From positions 1 to 40,385 of the forward strand of contig CANQXW010000008.1 in the NCBI GenBank assembly GCA_947627925.1: a stretch of DNA of 40,385 nucleotides, read 5' to 3'. Made by a program: the position numbers and the translations under genes. Source of the DNA: an uncultured Bacilli bacterium (lineage in GTDB: Bacteria; Bacillota_I; Bacilli_A; RF39; UBA660). The notes beneath the pieces were generated by a model. That model was not told where the DNA came from and did not search any database. It saw only the letters and a list, made by a program, of their open reading frames with translations. This document shows, in pieces, positions 32,638 to 40,314 of this stretch. The stretch's first letter is position 1; every line of letters starts with the position of its first letter.

Positions 32638-32778
32638 ATGAAAAAGAAGTTAAGACATTTTGGAGGGCTAATTTTATTTTATGCCGTCATAGTTTTTGGA
32701 GTATTGCTCCTGAATGCTCGGTTTTATTATCTTAATAATAATGTCCATGATGTGAATGTTGTGGCTGTTAATAATTAG
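32638..32778 (+). CDS. SOS-controlled membrane micro-protein (YneA position)
   Basis: A 46-residue peptide with a basic start (MKKKLRHFGG), one transmembrane helix (about 9-28, GLILFYAVIVFGVLLLNARF) and a short polar outer tail (YYLNNNVHDVNVVAVNN). AGAAGGAGTGAT gives a strong ribosome binding site. In B. subtilis the gene divergent from lexA is yneA, an SOS cell-division inhibitor with one membrane helix and a LysM domain; here only the membrane part exists. A role as division inhibitor during DNA damage is therefore plausible but inferred from position, topology and the LexA box in the promoter. Confidence 0.75.
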   Translation: MKKKLRHFGGLILFYAVIVFGVLLLNARFYYLNNNVHDVNVVAVNN

Positions 32779-32800
32779 AAGTTAGTGTCCTTTACCAGCA

Positions 32801-32830
32801 TTGACTTCTAATGCCACTATTTGCTATAAT
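32801..32830 (+). promoter_or_regulatory. Promoter of the 32852 gene
   Basis: TTGACT (32801-32806), 18-base spacer, TATAAT (32825-32830). No LexA box lies in or next to it. Confidence 0.7.
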
Positions 32831-32851
32831 AACCCGCGAGGAGATGAATTA

Positions 32852-33256
32852 ATGGAAGGCGGAAAAACAATTCAAAGTAGATTTATATCTGAAATACATA
32901 ATATAGCAGTGCTTTATCCTGATATGCTGGAGAGAATACTAACTGATGAAGTGCTAGTTTGGTGTTTAGAAGATGTCCTATCAATATTAGGGACTTATTC
33001 CCATTACTGCTTAAATCTTCAAAGCAATTTTAATTTACCTGAGGCTAACCAATCGCCAAGAAATATTTATCGAACTATATTTGATTCTTGTAAATGCAAA
33101 TTAAAAACATATTATGATTTATTTTTGACTTATCAAAGTATTCAAAAGAAAAGAAATATCTCTTTAAATTTATCTTTAGATATTGATCAATTTCTTTCTA
33201 ATGTAAGGCAAATATTAGGGGAAGATTTAAACAATATCGAAATGGGTAGCCGTTAA
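32852..33256 (+). CDS. Hypothetical helical protein, 134 residues
   Basis: No family recognised. The protein is predicted soluble and mostly helical, with a central region containing several cysteines (VLVWCLEDVL, HYCLNL, SCKCKLKTYYD). GAGGAGATGA precedes the ATG at 32852; the longer reading from 32801 would begin inside the promoter and is rejected. It sits between the SOS micro-protein and a lipid glycosyltransferase, the place where B. subtilis has yneB and ynzC, but it resembles neither. Own promoter and terminator. Confidence 0.65.
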   Translation: MEGGKTIQSRFISEIHNIAVLYPDMLERILTDEVLVWCLEDVLSILGTYSHYCLNLQSNFNLPEANQSPRNIYRTIFDSCKCKLKTYYDLFLTYQSIQKKRNISLNLSLDIDQFLSNVRQILGEDLNNIEMGSR

Positions 33257-33274
33257 TTATTTTTAACTTAGAAG

Positions 33275-33307
33275 AACAATGAATGAGTAAATTCATTGTT
33301 TTATTTT
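33275..33307 (+). terminator. Terminator of the 32852 gene
   Basis: AACAATGAAT/ATTCATTGTT, a 10-bp stem with a 6-base loop (33275-33300), followed by TTATTTT. Confidence 0.82.
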
Positions 33308-33324
33308 GAAAATCAGTTTATAAT
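33296..33324 (+). promoter_or_regulatory. Promoter of the glycosyltransferase gene
   Basis: TTGTTT (33296-33301), 17-base spacer, TATAAT (33319-33324). The -35 lies in the preceding terminator. Confidence 0.55.
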
Positions 33325-33343
33325 AATAGAAGAAGGTAGTAAT

Positions 33344-34474
33344 ATGAAGAAGAAAGTTTTAGTATTATATGCTCGTTATGGCTCTGGTCATGCTGCCATT
33401 GCCAAATATGTGGCTAATTATATTAAAGAAAAAAATTCTAATTGGATAGTGGAATTACTAGATATTAGTGATTATGGTAACTGGTTAGGTCGGACTGGTG
33501 TTAAAGTAATGGACTTTGTGGGTAAACATAGGACAGCTTTAATATTTGATTTTTTCTATGAATTAATGGATCACCGGATTTCCACGATGGGTGATAATGC
33601 TATTACGAAAAGAAGTTATGATAATAAAAGACTTAGAAAAATAATTGTCGATTTTAATCCTGATGTTGTTATTTCTTCCCATTTTTACTGTAGTAATATT
33701 ATTACTTATTATAATAAACTTGGACTTATTAAAACTAAATTATATACGATTATTACGGATTATCGGACGCATGAATGTTGGATTAGAAACAAAAAATTGG
33801 AAGATGGCTATATCGTAGGCAATGAAGTAGTTAAAGAAGAATTAGTGGAAAGAGGCGTTGAGGCGAAAAAAGTCTATCCCTATGGACTTCCTCTAAATTT
33901 AGAAAAAATTCATCATTTAGATTCTAAAGAAGTAATCTATCATCGATATAACATTGAAGGTAAGAGAAAAGTATATTTATTTTTTGGCGGATCTTCTGCT
34001 GGTAGTATGTATTATTATGATTATTTTAAAGCTTTAGCCAAACTGAATTTAGATGCTGATGTTATTTTCATCAGTGGCCATAATGAAAAACTAAGATCCA
34101 AATGTGCCAATTATGTTCTTAAAAATAATCTTTCTAACATCAATGTTCTTGGTTATTCTAAAGATGTTTTAAATTTAATGAAAATTAGCGATTTAGTTAT
34201 TTCCAAACCAGGGGGAGCCACCGTTACCGAATGCTTAGAGATGCGCGTACCAATGTTATTAGTTCCCGGAGTTGGGGGTCAAGAAAAATATAATGCCCGG
34301 TTTATGACCCGGAAAAGATATGGGATTAAAGTGCGTAATGTTTGGGCTTTTAAAAGAGTTTTAAAAAGACTGGAGGCAAGTCCTATTACTTTAAAGAAAG
34401 CTAAAGAAAGATTAAATAAATTAGATGATAATAAATCAGTAGAAAAAATTTACAATTTAATTAATAAAGGATAA
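33344..34474 (+). CDS. Diacylglycerol glucosyltransferase-like protein (GT28, UgtP/MGDG synthase family)
   Basis: The 376-residue protein has the two-domain GT-B fold of MGDG-synthase-like enzymes. The opening VLVLYARYGSGHAAIAKYV is the acceptor-side motif, and the C-terminal half carries FGGSSAGS, the DLVISKPGGATVTECLEMRVPMLLV donor-binding region and GQEKYNARF. Such enzymes add glucose or galactose from UDP-sugar to diacylglycerol for glycolipids and lipoteichoic acid anchors at the membrane. Sugar and product are not fixed by sequence. AGAAGG gives the start at 33344; the earlier frame start lies inside the promoter. The transketolase-like gene follows by 13 bases. Confidence 0.85.
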   Translation: MKKKVLVLYARYGSGHAAIAKYVANYIKEKNSNWIVELLDISDYGNWLGRTGVKVMDFVGKHRTALIFDFFYELMDHRISTMGDNAITKRSYDNKRLRKIIVDFNPDVVISSHFYCSNIITYYNKLGLIKTKLYTIITDYRTHECWIRNKKLEDGYIVGNEVVKEELVERGVEAKKVYPYGLPLNLEKIHHLDSKEVIYHRYNIEGKRKVYLFFGGSSAGSMYYYDYFKALAKLNLDADVIFISGHNEKLRSKCANYVLKNNLSNINVLGYSKDVLNLMKISDLVISKPGGATVTECLEMRVPMLLVPGVGGQEKYNARFMTRKRYGIKVRNVWAFKRVLKRLEASPITLKKAKERLNKLDDNKSVEKIYNLINKG

Positions 34475-34487
34475 GGAAGTAGGTAGT

Positions 34488-36449
34488 ATGAGTAAGAAAG
34501 ATAATTTAATTATAAATAATTTACAAATGCTAGGTTTAGATATGATTAAAGAAGCTGGAAGTGGGGATGTCGGATTAACCATGGATTCCGCCAGAGTGTT
34601 TTATACTTTATTTATGAAACATCTTAATTTTGAGCCTCATAAGCCTAATTTTATCAATCAAGACCGCCTTTTTGTTAGCAGTCATTTTTTGCCTTTGTAT
34701 TATGCTTCCCTTTATTTATTTCAAAAAAATTTAACGATTGAAAATTTAAAAGATTATAAAAAGTTTTCTTCCGTAACCCCAGGATATTTATCTTCTATAA
34801 CGCCTTCTGTTTTAGTAGGCAATAGTGCGTATGGCGAAGTAATCGGCGAAGCGGTAGGTGTTTCTTTAGGAAAAAGATATCTTGATGCTTTAATTAAAAA
34901 AGAAGATAAGAAAAATGATTTAATCAATTTTAAAACTTATGTTATTTGTACTATCCAAGATTTAATGAGTGGCACTAGTTATGAAGCTTTGTCTTATGCC
35001 GCTGCGAGTGACTTAAAAGATTTAATTATTTTAGTAATTAATGATGGTATTTGTAAAGATAGTGGAACGAAAACAGTTTTTTCTGAAGAACTAACGGATC
35101 GGTTTATTTCCTTAAATTTTGATATTGATACCATTAATGATAATTTAAGCTCTATTGATGGGGCGATTGAAGATGCTAGACATAGTAAGAAAAGCTGTGT
35201 CATTGTTATTAATACTACTTATGGAATTGATACTAGTAGGGAAGACACTAATCTTTGTTATAATGAACCATTAGATGATGAAGAAATGGCTTCTTTAAGA
35301 AAAGATTATGGTTTAACGGCCCCTTTTATGGTTTTAGAAGAAGTTAAAATGGAAATTAAAGAGGCATTAAATAAAAGACTAAGTAGATCTTTAAAAAGAT
35401 GGTATGATTTAAAAGAAGAAAGTTTAGAAGATGCCAAAATTAAAGAAATTATTGATTTTTTAGAAACCAGAAAAACTAAATTAAGTTTTAAAGCCGATAA
35501 TATTAAAATAAATGATAATTATGATGAAGAATTAATTTTAAGTAATAGTAAGATTTTAAATATTTTAGCCAATAAAAGTCCTTTTGTTTTATGTGGTAGT
35601 AATGATAATTTTACTTATACTAAAGCAAGTATCAACAAATCTTCTGTAATGTCAAAAGATAATCCAAACGGACGTAATATTTTATTTGGCTCAAGAACTT
35701 TAGCGATGGGTAGTGTTTCTTTAGGTCTTGCTAGTTTAGGTTTTAAAGTTTTCTTAAGCGCTCCTTTAGTTGATGAGGCTTATCTTAAACCATTTATTAA
35801 ACTGGCGACTTTAAATAGTTTACCAATTAATTATATTTTTACAAATGATACTTTTTTGGATACTTATGAAGATAATGGTTATAGTGCTTATGATGAGATT
35901 AGTAATCTTCGGAGTATTCCTAATTTAATTAATTTCCGACCTGCTGATATTAATGAGATTTTAGGTGTTTATGAAACTTTAAGTAATTATCATAAAACGA
36001 GTACCATTATTATTGGGGGTAATAAAGTAAAGAAATTAACGGGCACAAATGCGAAATATGTTTTGGCGGGAGCTTACCGGGTAAGAAAAGAAAGAGAAGA
36101 TGTTAATGCTATTATTATTACGAGTGGTAGTGAGGTATCAATTGCTTTAAGACTAGCCTCAGAACTAGCCCCATATGGCTTAGATATCCGCGTTATTTCG
36201 ATGCCTTCAGTAGAATTATTTGCTCTTCAAAGCGAAAAATATCAAAGTATGTTACTTCCTCATCATGTTAAAACCTTTACTTTAGAATATTCTTCAGCGG
36301 ATTTCTTTAATAAGTATGCCACCAGTCCGGAGTATGTTTTAGGTTTAACTAAATATTCGGAAGGTGGTAGTAAAGAAGAATTACTAAATTATCATAACTT
36401 AGATTTAGATTATTTAAAAACTAAAATTTTAACTTTGATGAAAAGTTAA
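34488..36449 (+). CDS. tkt: Transketolase-like protein, probable pseudoenzyme
   Basis: The 653-residue protein aligns along its whole length with transketolase: LDMIKEAGSGDVGLTM at the start, QDRLFVSSH, LSYAAASDLKDLIILVIND, then LRSIPNLINFRPADINE in the pyrimidine domain and a normal C-terminal domain. Key residues are gone. The SGHPG motif reads SGDVG (25-29). The thiamine-diphosphate GDG motif reads QDL (157-159). The following Asn reads Gly (NDG, 185-187). The catalytic Glu of GIREHAM is Thr in GSRTLAM (401-407). The HDSxxxGEDGPTHQ stretch has lost its histidines (453-468). It probably lacks the usual pentose-phosphate activity. Next to sirA, as in B. subtilis tkt-yneE. Confidence 0.8.
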   Translation: MSKKDNLIINNLQMLGLDMIKEAGSGDVGLTMDSARVFYTLFMKHLNFEPHKPNFINQDRLFVSSHFLPLYYASLYLFQKNLTIENLKDYKKFSSVTPGYLSSITPSVLVGNSAYGEVIGEAVGVSLGKRYLDALIKKEDKKNDLINFKTYVICTIQDLMSGTSYEALSYAAASDLKDLIILVINDGICKDSGTKTVFSEELTDRFISLNFDIDTINDNLSSIDGAIEDARHSKKSCVIVINTTYGIDTSREDTNLCYNEPLDDEEMASLRKDYGLTAPFMVLEEVKMEIKEALNKRLSRSLKRWYDLKEESLEDAKIKEIIDFLETRKTKLSFKADNIKINDNYDEELILSNSKILNILANKSPFVLCGSNDNFTYTKASINKSSVMSKDNPNGRNILFGSRTLAMGSVSLGLASLGFKVFLSAPLVDEAYLKPFIKLATLNSLPINYIFTNDTFLDTYEDNGYSAYDEISNLRSIPNLINFRPADINEILGVYETLSNYHKTSTIIIGGNKVKKLTGTNAKYVLAGAYRVRKEREDVNAIIITSGSEVSIALRLASELAPYGLDIRVISMPSVELFALQSEKYQSMLLPHHVKTFTLEYSSADFFNKYATSPEYVLGLTKYSEGGSKEELLNYHNLDLDYLKTKILTLMKS

Positions 36450-36452
36450 TTC

Positions 36453-36496
36453 TTCGCCACAATATGACAATTTTTTCCTTTAGTTTTTTATATAAT
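36453..36496 (+). promoter_or_regulatory. Possible Spo0A-dependent promoter of sirA
   Basis: TATAAT (36491-36496) lacks a -35 at normal spacing; the nearest is ATGACA (36464-36469), 21 bases away. A 0A-box-like TTCGCCA (36453-36459, reverse of TGGCGAA) lies upstream. Long-spaced -35/-10 pairs with 0A boxes are the form of Spo0A-activated sigma-A promoters. B. subtilis sirA is Spo0A-controlled. Confidence 0.4.
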
Positions 36497-36514
36497 AGAC
36501 TAAAGGTGAGTATT

Positions 36515-36931
36515 TTGAGAACATTTTATATATTTAAAATTAAAAGAGAAATGACTATTTTAACGAAAGAGATCCCATATAATTTATATAGGACTATTGA
36601 AAGTATGTATTATATTGATAGTTTTAATATGGGTTGCTCTTTTAAAATTTATGATGAAATATTTGCATCTTTTGATCCTGTCTATCTTAATAAAAGAATT
36701 TATAATTTATTTAAAAGCAATCGTTATTATAAATATTATGATAAAAAACATATCATTTATAATCCTTATAAACCGGAAGAAAGTATTTTAAAAGTTTATA
36801 ATAGTCATATAATATTGAAATCGAATGCCATAAATCCCACCCTTTTAATCAATTATTTAGCTACTGATAATTTATTTGTTTGTGATTTTAAAAATAAAGA
36901 TTATTTTTGGTTAAATGAGTTTGTAAGGTAG
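36515..36931 (+). CDS. sirA: SirA-like sporulation inhibitor of replication
   Basis: SirA binds DnaA and blocks new rounds of replication when sporulation begins. The 138-residue protein resembles it at both ends: RTFYIFKIKREM near the start and DNLFVCDFKNKDYFWLNEFV at the end, with a helical middle (YLNKRIYNLFKSN). It follows the transketolase gene, exactly the B. subtilis tkt-yneE order. The start is set at TTG 36515 because AAGGTGAG lies at 36503-36510, downstream of the TATAAT at 36491; the ATG at 36464 lies before that promoter. Sequence identity is low, so synteny carries much of the weight. Confidence 0.75.
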   Translation: MRTFYIFKIKREMTILTKEIPYNLYRTIESMYYIDSFNMGCSFKIYDEIFASFDPVYLNKRIYNLFKSNRYYKYYDKKHIIYNPYKPEESILKVYNSHIILKSNAINPTLLINYLATDNLFVCDFKNKDYFWLNEFVR

Positions 36932-36949
36932 CTAATATTGTGTTAAAAT
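36921..36949 (+). promoter_or_regulatory. Promoter of the ygjP-like gene
   Basis: TTGTAA (36921-36926), 17-base spacer, TAAAAT (36944-36949), overlapping the sirA stop region. Confidence 0.55.
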
Positions 36950-36965
36950 AAAATAGTGATGAATA

Positions 36966-37601
36966 ATGAAGTTTAAAATAAATGACTATGTTATTGAATA
37001 TGAAGTAATAAAAAAAGATAATAAAAATCTTTATTTTCGTTTTGATGAAAATTGTAAGTTAATTATTACCGCCCCTAGATTTATTAGTGATACCGAGGTT
37101 AAAAATTTAATTACCAAAAACTCCAGTGCAATTTTAAAGATGTATGAAGAAGCCAAAATTAGAGAAGAAAAAGTAGGCGAATTTTACTATTTAGGCAAAA
37201 CTTATCAAGTGACTTTTGATAATCGCCTTACGGAAGTAAAATTTGAAGATGATACTATTGTGGGTCATGATGAAGAAGCCATTAATAAATTTTATGATGC
37301 GGAATGTGAGCGGATATTTAATGAAGAAATTGAGATATGTCAAAAATGTTTTAATAATCTTCCTCCATTTAAATTAAAAATTAGAAAGATGCGGACTCGC
37401 TGGGGCGTATGTAATCCGCATAAGAAAACCATTACTTTAAATAGTGATTTGCTAAAAAAAGATATATCTTTAATTGATTATGTAATTATTCATGAAATGG
37501 CTCATTTTTATGAAGCTAATCATAGTAAAGAATTTTGGCATATTGTTGAAGAAGCTATTCCCGATTATAAAGAAAGAAGAAAGAGATTACGGCATTTTTA
37601 G
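36966..37601 (+). CDS. YgjP/DUF45-family metallopeptidase-like protein
   Basis: The 211-residue protein has an N-terminal beta-rich segment with LYFRFDENCKLIITAPRFIS and a C-terminal zincin-type helix VIIHEMAHFYEANHSKEFW. HEMAH (176-180) and His186 supply the zinc ligands of the WLM/YgjP family, and KMRTRWGVCNPHKKTITLNSDL upstream is the family hallmark. Cytosolic, with no membrane segment. The biological substrate of the family is not established. The ribosome binding site is weak (AGTGAT). Confidence 0.88.
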   Translation: MKFKINDYVIEYEVIKKDNKNLYFRFDENCKLIITAPRFISDTEVKNLITKNSSAILKMYEEAKIREEKVGEFYYLGKTYQVTFDNRLTEVKFEDDTIVGHDEEAINKFYDAECERIFNEEIEICQKCFNNLPPFKLKIRKMRTRWGVCNPHKKTITLNSDLLKKDISLIDYVIIHEMAHFYEANHSKEFWHIVEEAIPDYKERRKRLRHF

Positions 37602-37627
37602 GCGGAATCTTTTTATTTGAAAAAAGA

Positions 37628-37656
37628 TTGTCAAAAATTGTTTAGTTTATTATAAT
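37628..37656 (+). promoter_or_regulatory. Promoter of the SpoU-rimM-trmD operon
   Basis: TTGTCA (37628-37633), 17-base spacer, TATAAT (37651-37656). It would drive five tightly packed genes to 40314. An A/T hairpin (37617-37630 area) precedes it without a T run. Confidence 0.8.
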
Positions 37657-37672
37657 AAAGTTGGTGAGGAAA

Positions 37673-38392
37673 ATGGAAATAACTAGTTCTAGTAATGAAA
37701 AGGTTAAAGCTTGGCAAAAATTAAAGCAAAAAAAGTATCGGGATATAGAAGGACTTTTTTTAATCGAAGATGAACATTTAATTAATGAGGCTTTATCTCA
37801 TCATTTAGTTAAAGAAATAATTACTAGTGATTCTAGTTTAACTTATCCGGTACCAACCTTTTATGTAAGTGAACATATCATGAAACTTTTAACTGATCAA
37901 GTTAGCGGGTCTAAAGTCATTGGGGTCTCTAAAAAAATCGAAGAACAAGAAATAAAAGGTAATTTAATCATTTTAGATAATATTCAAGATCCTGGCAATT
38001 TAGGAACCATTATAAGAAGTGCGGTTGCTTTTAATTTTAAAACTCTTGTTTTATCGAAGGAAACTGTGGATCTTTATAATCCCAAAGTCATAAGAGCAAC
38101 TGAAGGCATGCTTTTTAATCTGAATATTATTAGAACCGATATTATTCCTTTTTTAAAGAATTTAAGTTCTAATTATTTAAAAGTGACAACAGATGTTAAA
38201 ATGGGTAAAGATATTAAAAATATTGATAAAAAAGAGATTGCTTTAGTAATCGGTAATGAAGGAAAAGGCGTAAGAGAAGAAGTAGCAAACCTTTGTGATG
38301 AAAAAGTCCATATCAAAATGAATGAAGCTTGCGAGAGTTTAAATGCCGGAATATCTGCGAGTATTTTAATGTATGAGGTTTTTCATGGATAA
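37673..38392 (+). CDS. SpoU/TrmH-family RNA 2'-O-methyltransferase (YsgA-like)
   Basis: A SPOUT-class methyltransferase of 239 residues that places a 2'-O-methyl on rRNA or tRNA. An N-terminal L30e-like substrate domain (about 1-92) begins with the usual SSNEKVKAWQKLKQKKYRD. The knotted SAM domain carries the three motifs: LDNIQDPGNLGTIIRSA (101-117) with Asn109 and Arg115, LVIGNEGKGV (191-200), and IKMNEACESLNAGISASI (214-231). The target is not fixed; B. subtilis YsgA is the closest fit. GGTGAGGA supports the ATG at 37673. It overlaps rimM by 8 bases. Confidence 0.9.
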   Translation: MEITSSSNEKVKAWQKLKQKKYRDIEGLFLIEDEHLINEALSHHLVKEIITSDSSLTYPVPTFYVSEHIMKLLTDQVSGSKVIGVSKKIEEQEIKGNLIILDNIQDPGNLGTIIRSAVAFNFKTLVLSKETVDLYNPKVIRATEGMLFNLNIIRTDIIPFLKNLSSNYLKVTTDVKMGKDIKNIDKKEIALVIGNEGKGVREEVANLCDEKVHIKMNEACESLNAGISASILMYEVFHG

Positions 38393-38876
38393 TTATGTTT
38401 TAATTGGAAAAATTATAAATTCTTTTGGGATTAAAGGAGAAGTTAAAATGCTTTCTTCTTTTGAATATAAAGAGCGAATTTTAAAAGAGGGTAGTTTTTT
38501 ATACATTGGTCCTTTAAAAGAGAAAGAAGAAATTAAAAGTTATCGGGTGCATAAACATTATGATTTAGTAAGTTTTAAGGGCTATGACAATATTAATGAG
38601 ATATTAAAATATAAAGGTTTAAATGTTTATGTTAAAAGAGCTGATTTACATCTTTTAGATAGTGAATATTTAATTAGTGATTTAATTGGTTATCAAGTTT
38701 ATGATAAAGATACTCTTCTGGGAACAGTCATTGATTATGAAGAAAATAATAATATTTTATTGAAAGTAAAGGGTGAGAAGAATTTCTATTTACCTTTAAT
38801 TCCTAATTATATCAAAGAAGTATTAAAAGATAAAAAAATAATTAAAACGAATAATGGCCAAGATTTAATTCTTTAA
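38385..38876 (+). CDS. rimM: Ribosome maturation factor RimM
   Basis: RimM binds ribosomal protein S19 and aids maturation of the 30S head. The 163-residue protein has the N-terminal RimM barrel (IGKIINSFGIKGEVKML at the start) and a C-terminal PRC-barrel domain (about 92-163: YLISDLIGYQVYD, then FYLPLIPNYIKEVLKDKKII). The ATG at 38385 follows GAGG by six bases; the ATG at 38373 does not. It is next to trmD, the near-universal arrangement, although rpsP is not upstream here. Confidence 0.94.
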   Translation: MDNYVLIGKIINSFGIKGEVKMLSSFEYKERILKEGSFLYIGPLKEKEEIKSYRVHKHYDLVSFKGYDNINEILKYKGLNVYVKRADLHLLDSEYLISDLIGYQVYDKDTLLGTVIDYEENNNILLKVKGEKNFYLPLIPNYIKEVLKDKKIIKTNNGQDLIL

Positions 38877-38892
38877 AGGGAGGTGGCAACTT

Positions 38893-39579
38893 ATGAAAAT
38901 AGATATTTTAACTTTATTTCCGAAAATGTTTGAGGGCTTTTTAACCGAGTCTATTATTAAAAGAGCTATTAATGAAGGCTTAGTTGAAATAAATATTATT
39001 GATTTTCGGAAGTATTCTTCTTTTAAACATCATCAAGTTGATGATACACCTTATGGGGGAGGGGCCGGCATGGTTTTAATGTGTGAACCCGTAGTTTCAG
39101 CCATTGAAGACATAAAAACTCCGGATTCTTTAGTGATTCTTACTTGTCCCCAAGGCCAAACTTATCAAGAAAAAACGGCTCATACTCTAAAGAATTATCA
39201 TCATCTAATAATCATCTGTGGTCATTATGAAGGATATGATGAGAGGATAAGAGAATTTGTCGATTTAGAACTTAGTATTGGGGATTACATTTTAACGGGT
39301 GGCGAAATACCTGCGATGGCGATTACCGATTCCGTGGTGCGTTTAATCGAGGGTGTAATTACGAAAGAAAGTTATGAAGAAGATTCTTTTACGAATAATT
39401 TACTCGATTATCCTACTTATACAAAACCATCATCTTTTAGAGGTTTGGATGTTCCTGAAGTTTTACTAAGTGGGGACCACCAAAAAATTAAAGAATATAG
39501 AATGCAAGAACAAATTAAAAGGACTAAAGAAAGACGACCAGATTTAATGGAGGAGCAAGATGAAAGTAAAGAACACTAA
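38893..39579 (+). CDS. trmD: tRNA (guanine37-N1)-methyltransferase TrmD
   Basis: TrmD methylates G37 next to the anticodon and prevents frameshifting. The 228-residue SPOUT protein has IDILTLFPKMFEGFL at the start, the VDDTPYGGGAGMV motif, the knot sequences IICGHYEGYDERI and SIGDYILTGGEIPAM, and LLDYPTYTKPSSFRG with the following HQKIKEYR of the C-terminal tRNA-binding domain. A very strong AAAGGGAGGTGG leads the start. Its last 20 bases overlap the next gene. Confidence 0.98.
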   Translation: MKIDILTLFPKMFEGFLTESIIKRAINEGLVEINIIDFRKYSSFKHHQVDDTPYGGGAGMVLMCEPVVSAIEDIKTPDSLVILTCPQGQTYQEKTAHTLKNYHHLIIICGHYEGYDERIREFVDLELSIGDYILTGGEIPAMAITDSVVRLIEGVITKESYEEDSFTNNLLDYPTYTKPSSFRGLDVPEVLLSGDHQKIKEYRMQEQIKRTKERRPDLMEEQDESKEH

Positions 39580-39925
39580 TGCTGAATTAAAAGTTATCGA
39601 AATAGAAGAGGAAGATGGTTTAAAATTACCGAATAAAGCGGGAAGTGTCACGATTTATGATGCGGAGTTAAAAATAAAAATCATCGCCGAAAGATTTGAT
39701 AAAAGATACCGGAATTTGGTTTATTTAGTAATGGATTTAAATAATAATGACGAGGCTAGTGAAGATGATGCTTTACTCATTCGGGATAAGTTAGAAGAAT
39801 TAAGAAATATTTTATTAAATAATTATAGTAAACATTTAACTAGATCAATTTTGAATAAATATTTAAAAATGATTCTTTTACTAGAAGAAAAAATAGTTAT
39901 TCCAAAAAGAAATAGAGGTCGCTAA
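39560..39925 (+). CDS. Hypothetical protein between trmD and a Nudix gene, 121 residues
   Basis: No family recognised. The N-terminal half (about 1-50) looks beta-rich (VIEIEEEDGLKLPNKAGSVTIYD) and the C-terminal half helical with a basic end (KIVIPKRNRGR), which could bind RNA. It is locked into the operon: GGAGGAG inside trmD, a 20-base overlap with trmD, and a TAATG overlap with the next gene. That coupling supports a real gene and perhaps a translation-related role, which is inference. Confidence 0.7.
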   Translation: MKVKNTNAELKVIEIEEEDGLKLPNKAGSVTIYDAELKIKIIAERFDKRYRNLVYLVMDLNNNDEASEDDALLIRDKLEELRNILLNNYSKHLTRSILNKYLKMILLLEEKIVIPKRNRGR

Positions 39926-40314
39926 TGAAGTGGGAAAAATCATGCGGAACCATTATTTGTAATGGCGATAAAGTTTTATTAATTGCTGATCTCGAAGGTA
40001 ATTGGGGATTTCCTAAAGGCCATGTAAATGAGGGCGAAACGGAAGAAGAAACGGCTTTAAGGGAAACCAAAGAAGAAACTAATTTAGATGTAATTTTGGA
40101 TAAAGATAAAAGATTTATGATAACTTATTCGCCTAGAGAAGGCGTTATGAAAGATGTAGTTTATTTTAAAGCACGTCTAAGGAGTCAAGATATTAAATTA
40201 CAAGAAACCGAAATTTCTAATTATAAATGGGTTTTAGCGGAATATGTTACTGGATATTTAAAATATCCGGAAGCGAGAGAAATGTGGCAAAATATTCAAG
40301 ATAAATTATTTTAG
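39925..40314 (+). CDS. Nudix hydrolase (Ap4A-hydrolase-like)
   Basis: The 129-residue protein is a single Nudix domain. The Nudix box Gx5Ex7REUxEExGU is complete at residues 32-54 (GHVNEGE...RETKEET). The preceding WGFPKGHV and the opening EKSCGTIIC resemble asymmetric Ap4A hydrolases more than MutT, so hydrolysis of diadenosine polyphosphates or mRNA caps is possible. It closes the SpoU-rimM-trmD operon. Confidence 0.88.
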   Translation: MKWEKSCGTIICNGDKVLLIADLEGNWGFPKGHVNEGETEEETALRETKEETNLDVILDKDKRFMITYSPREGVMKDVVYFKARLRSQDIKLQETEISNYKWVLAEYVTGYLKYPEAREMWQNIQDKLF

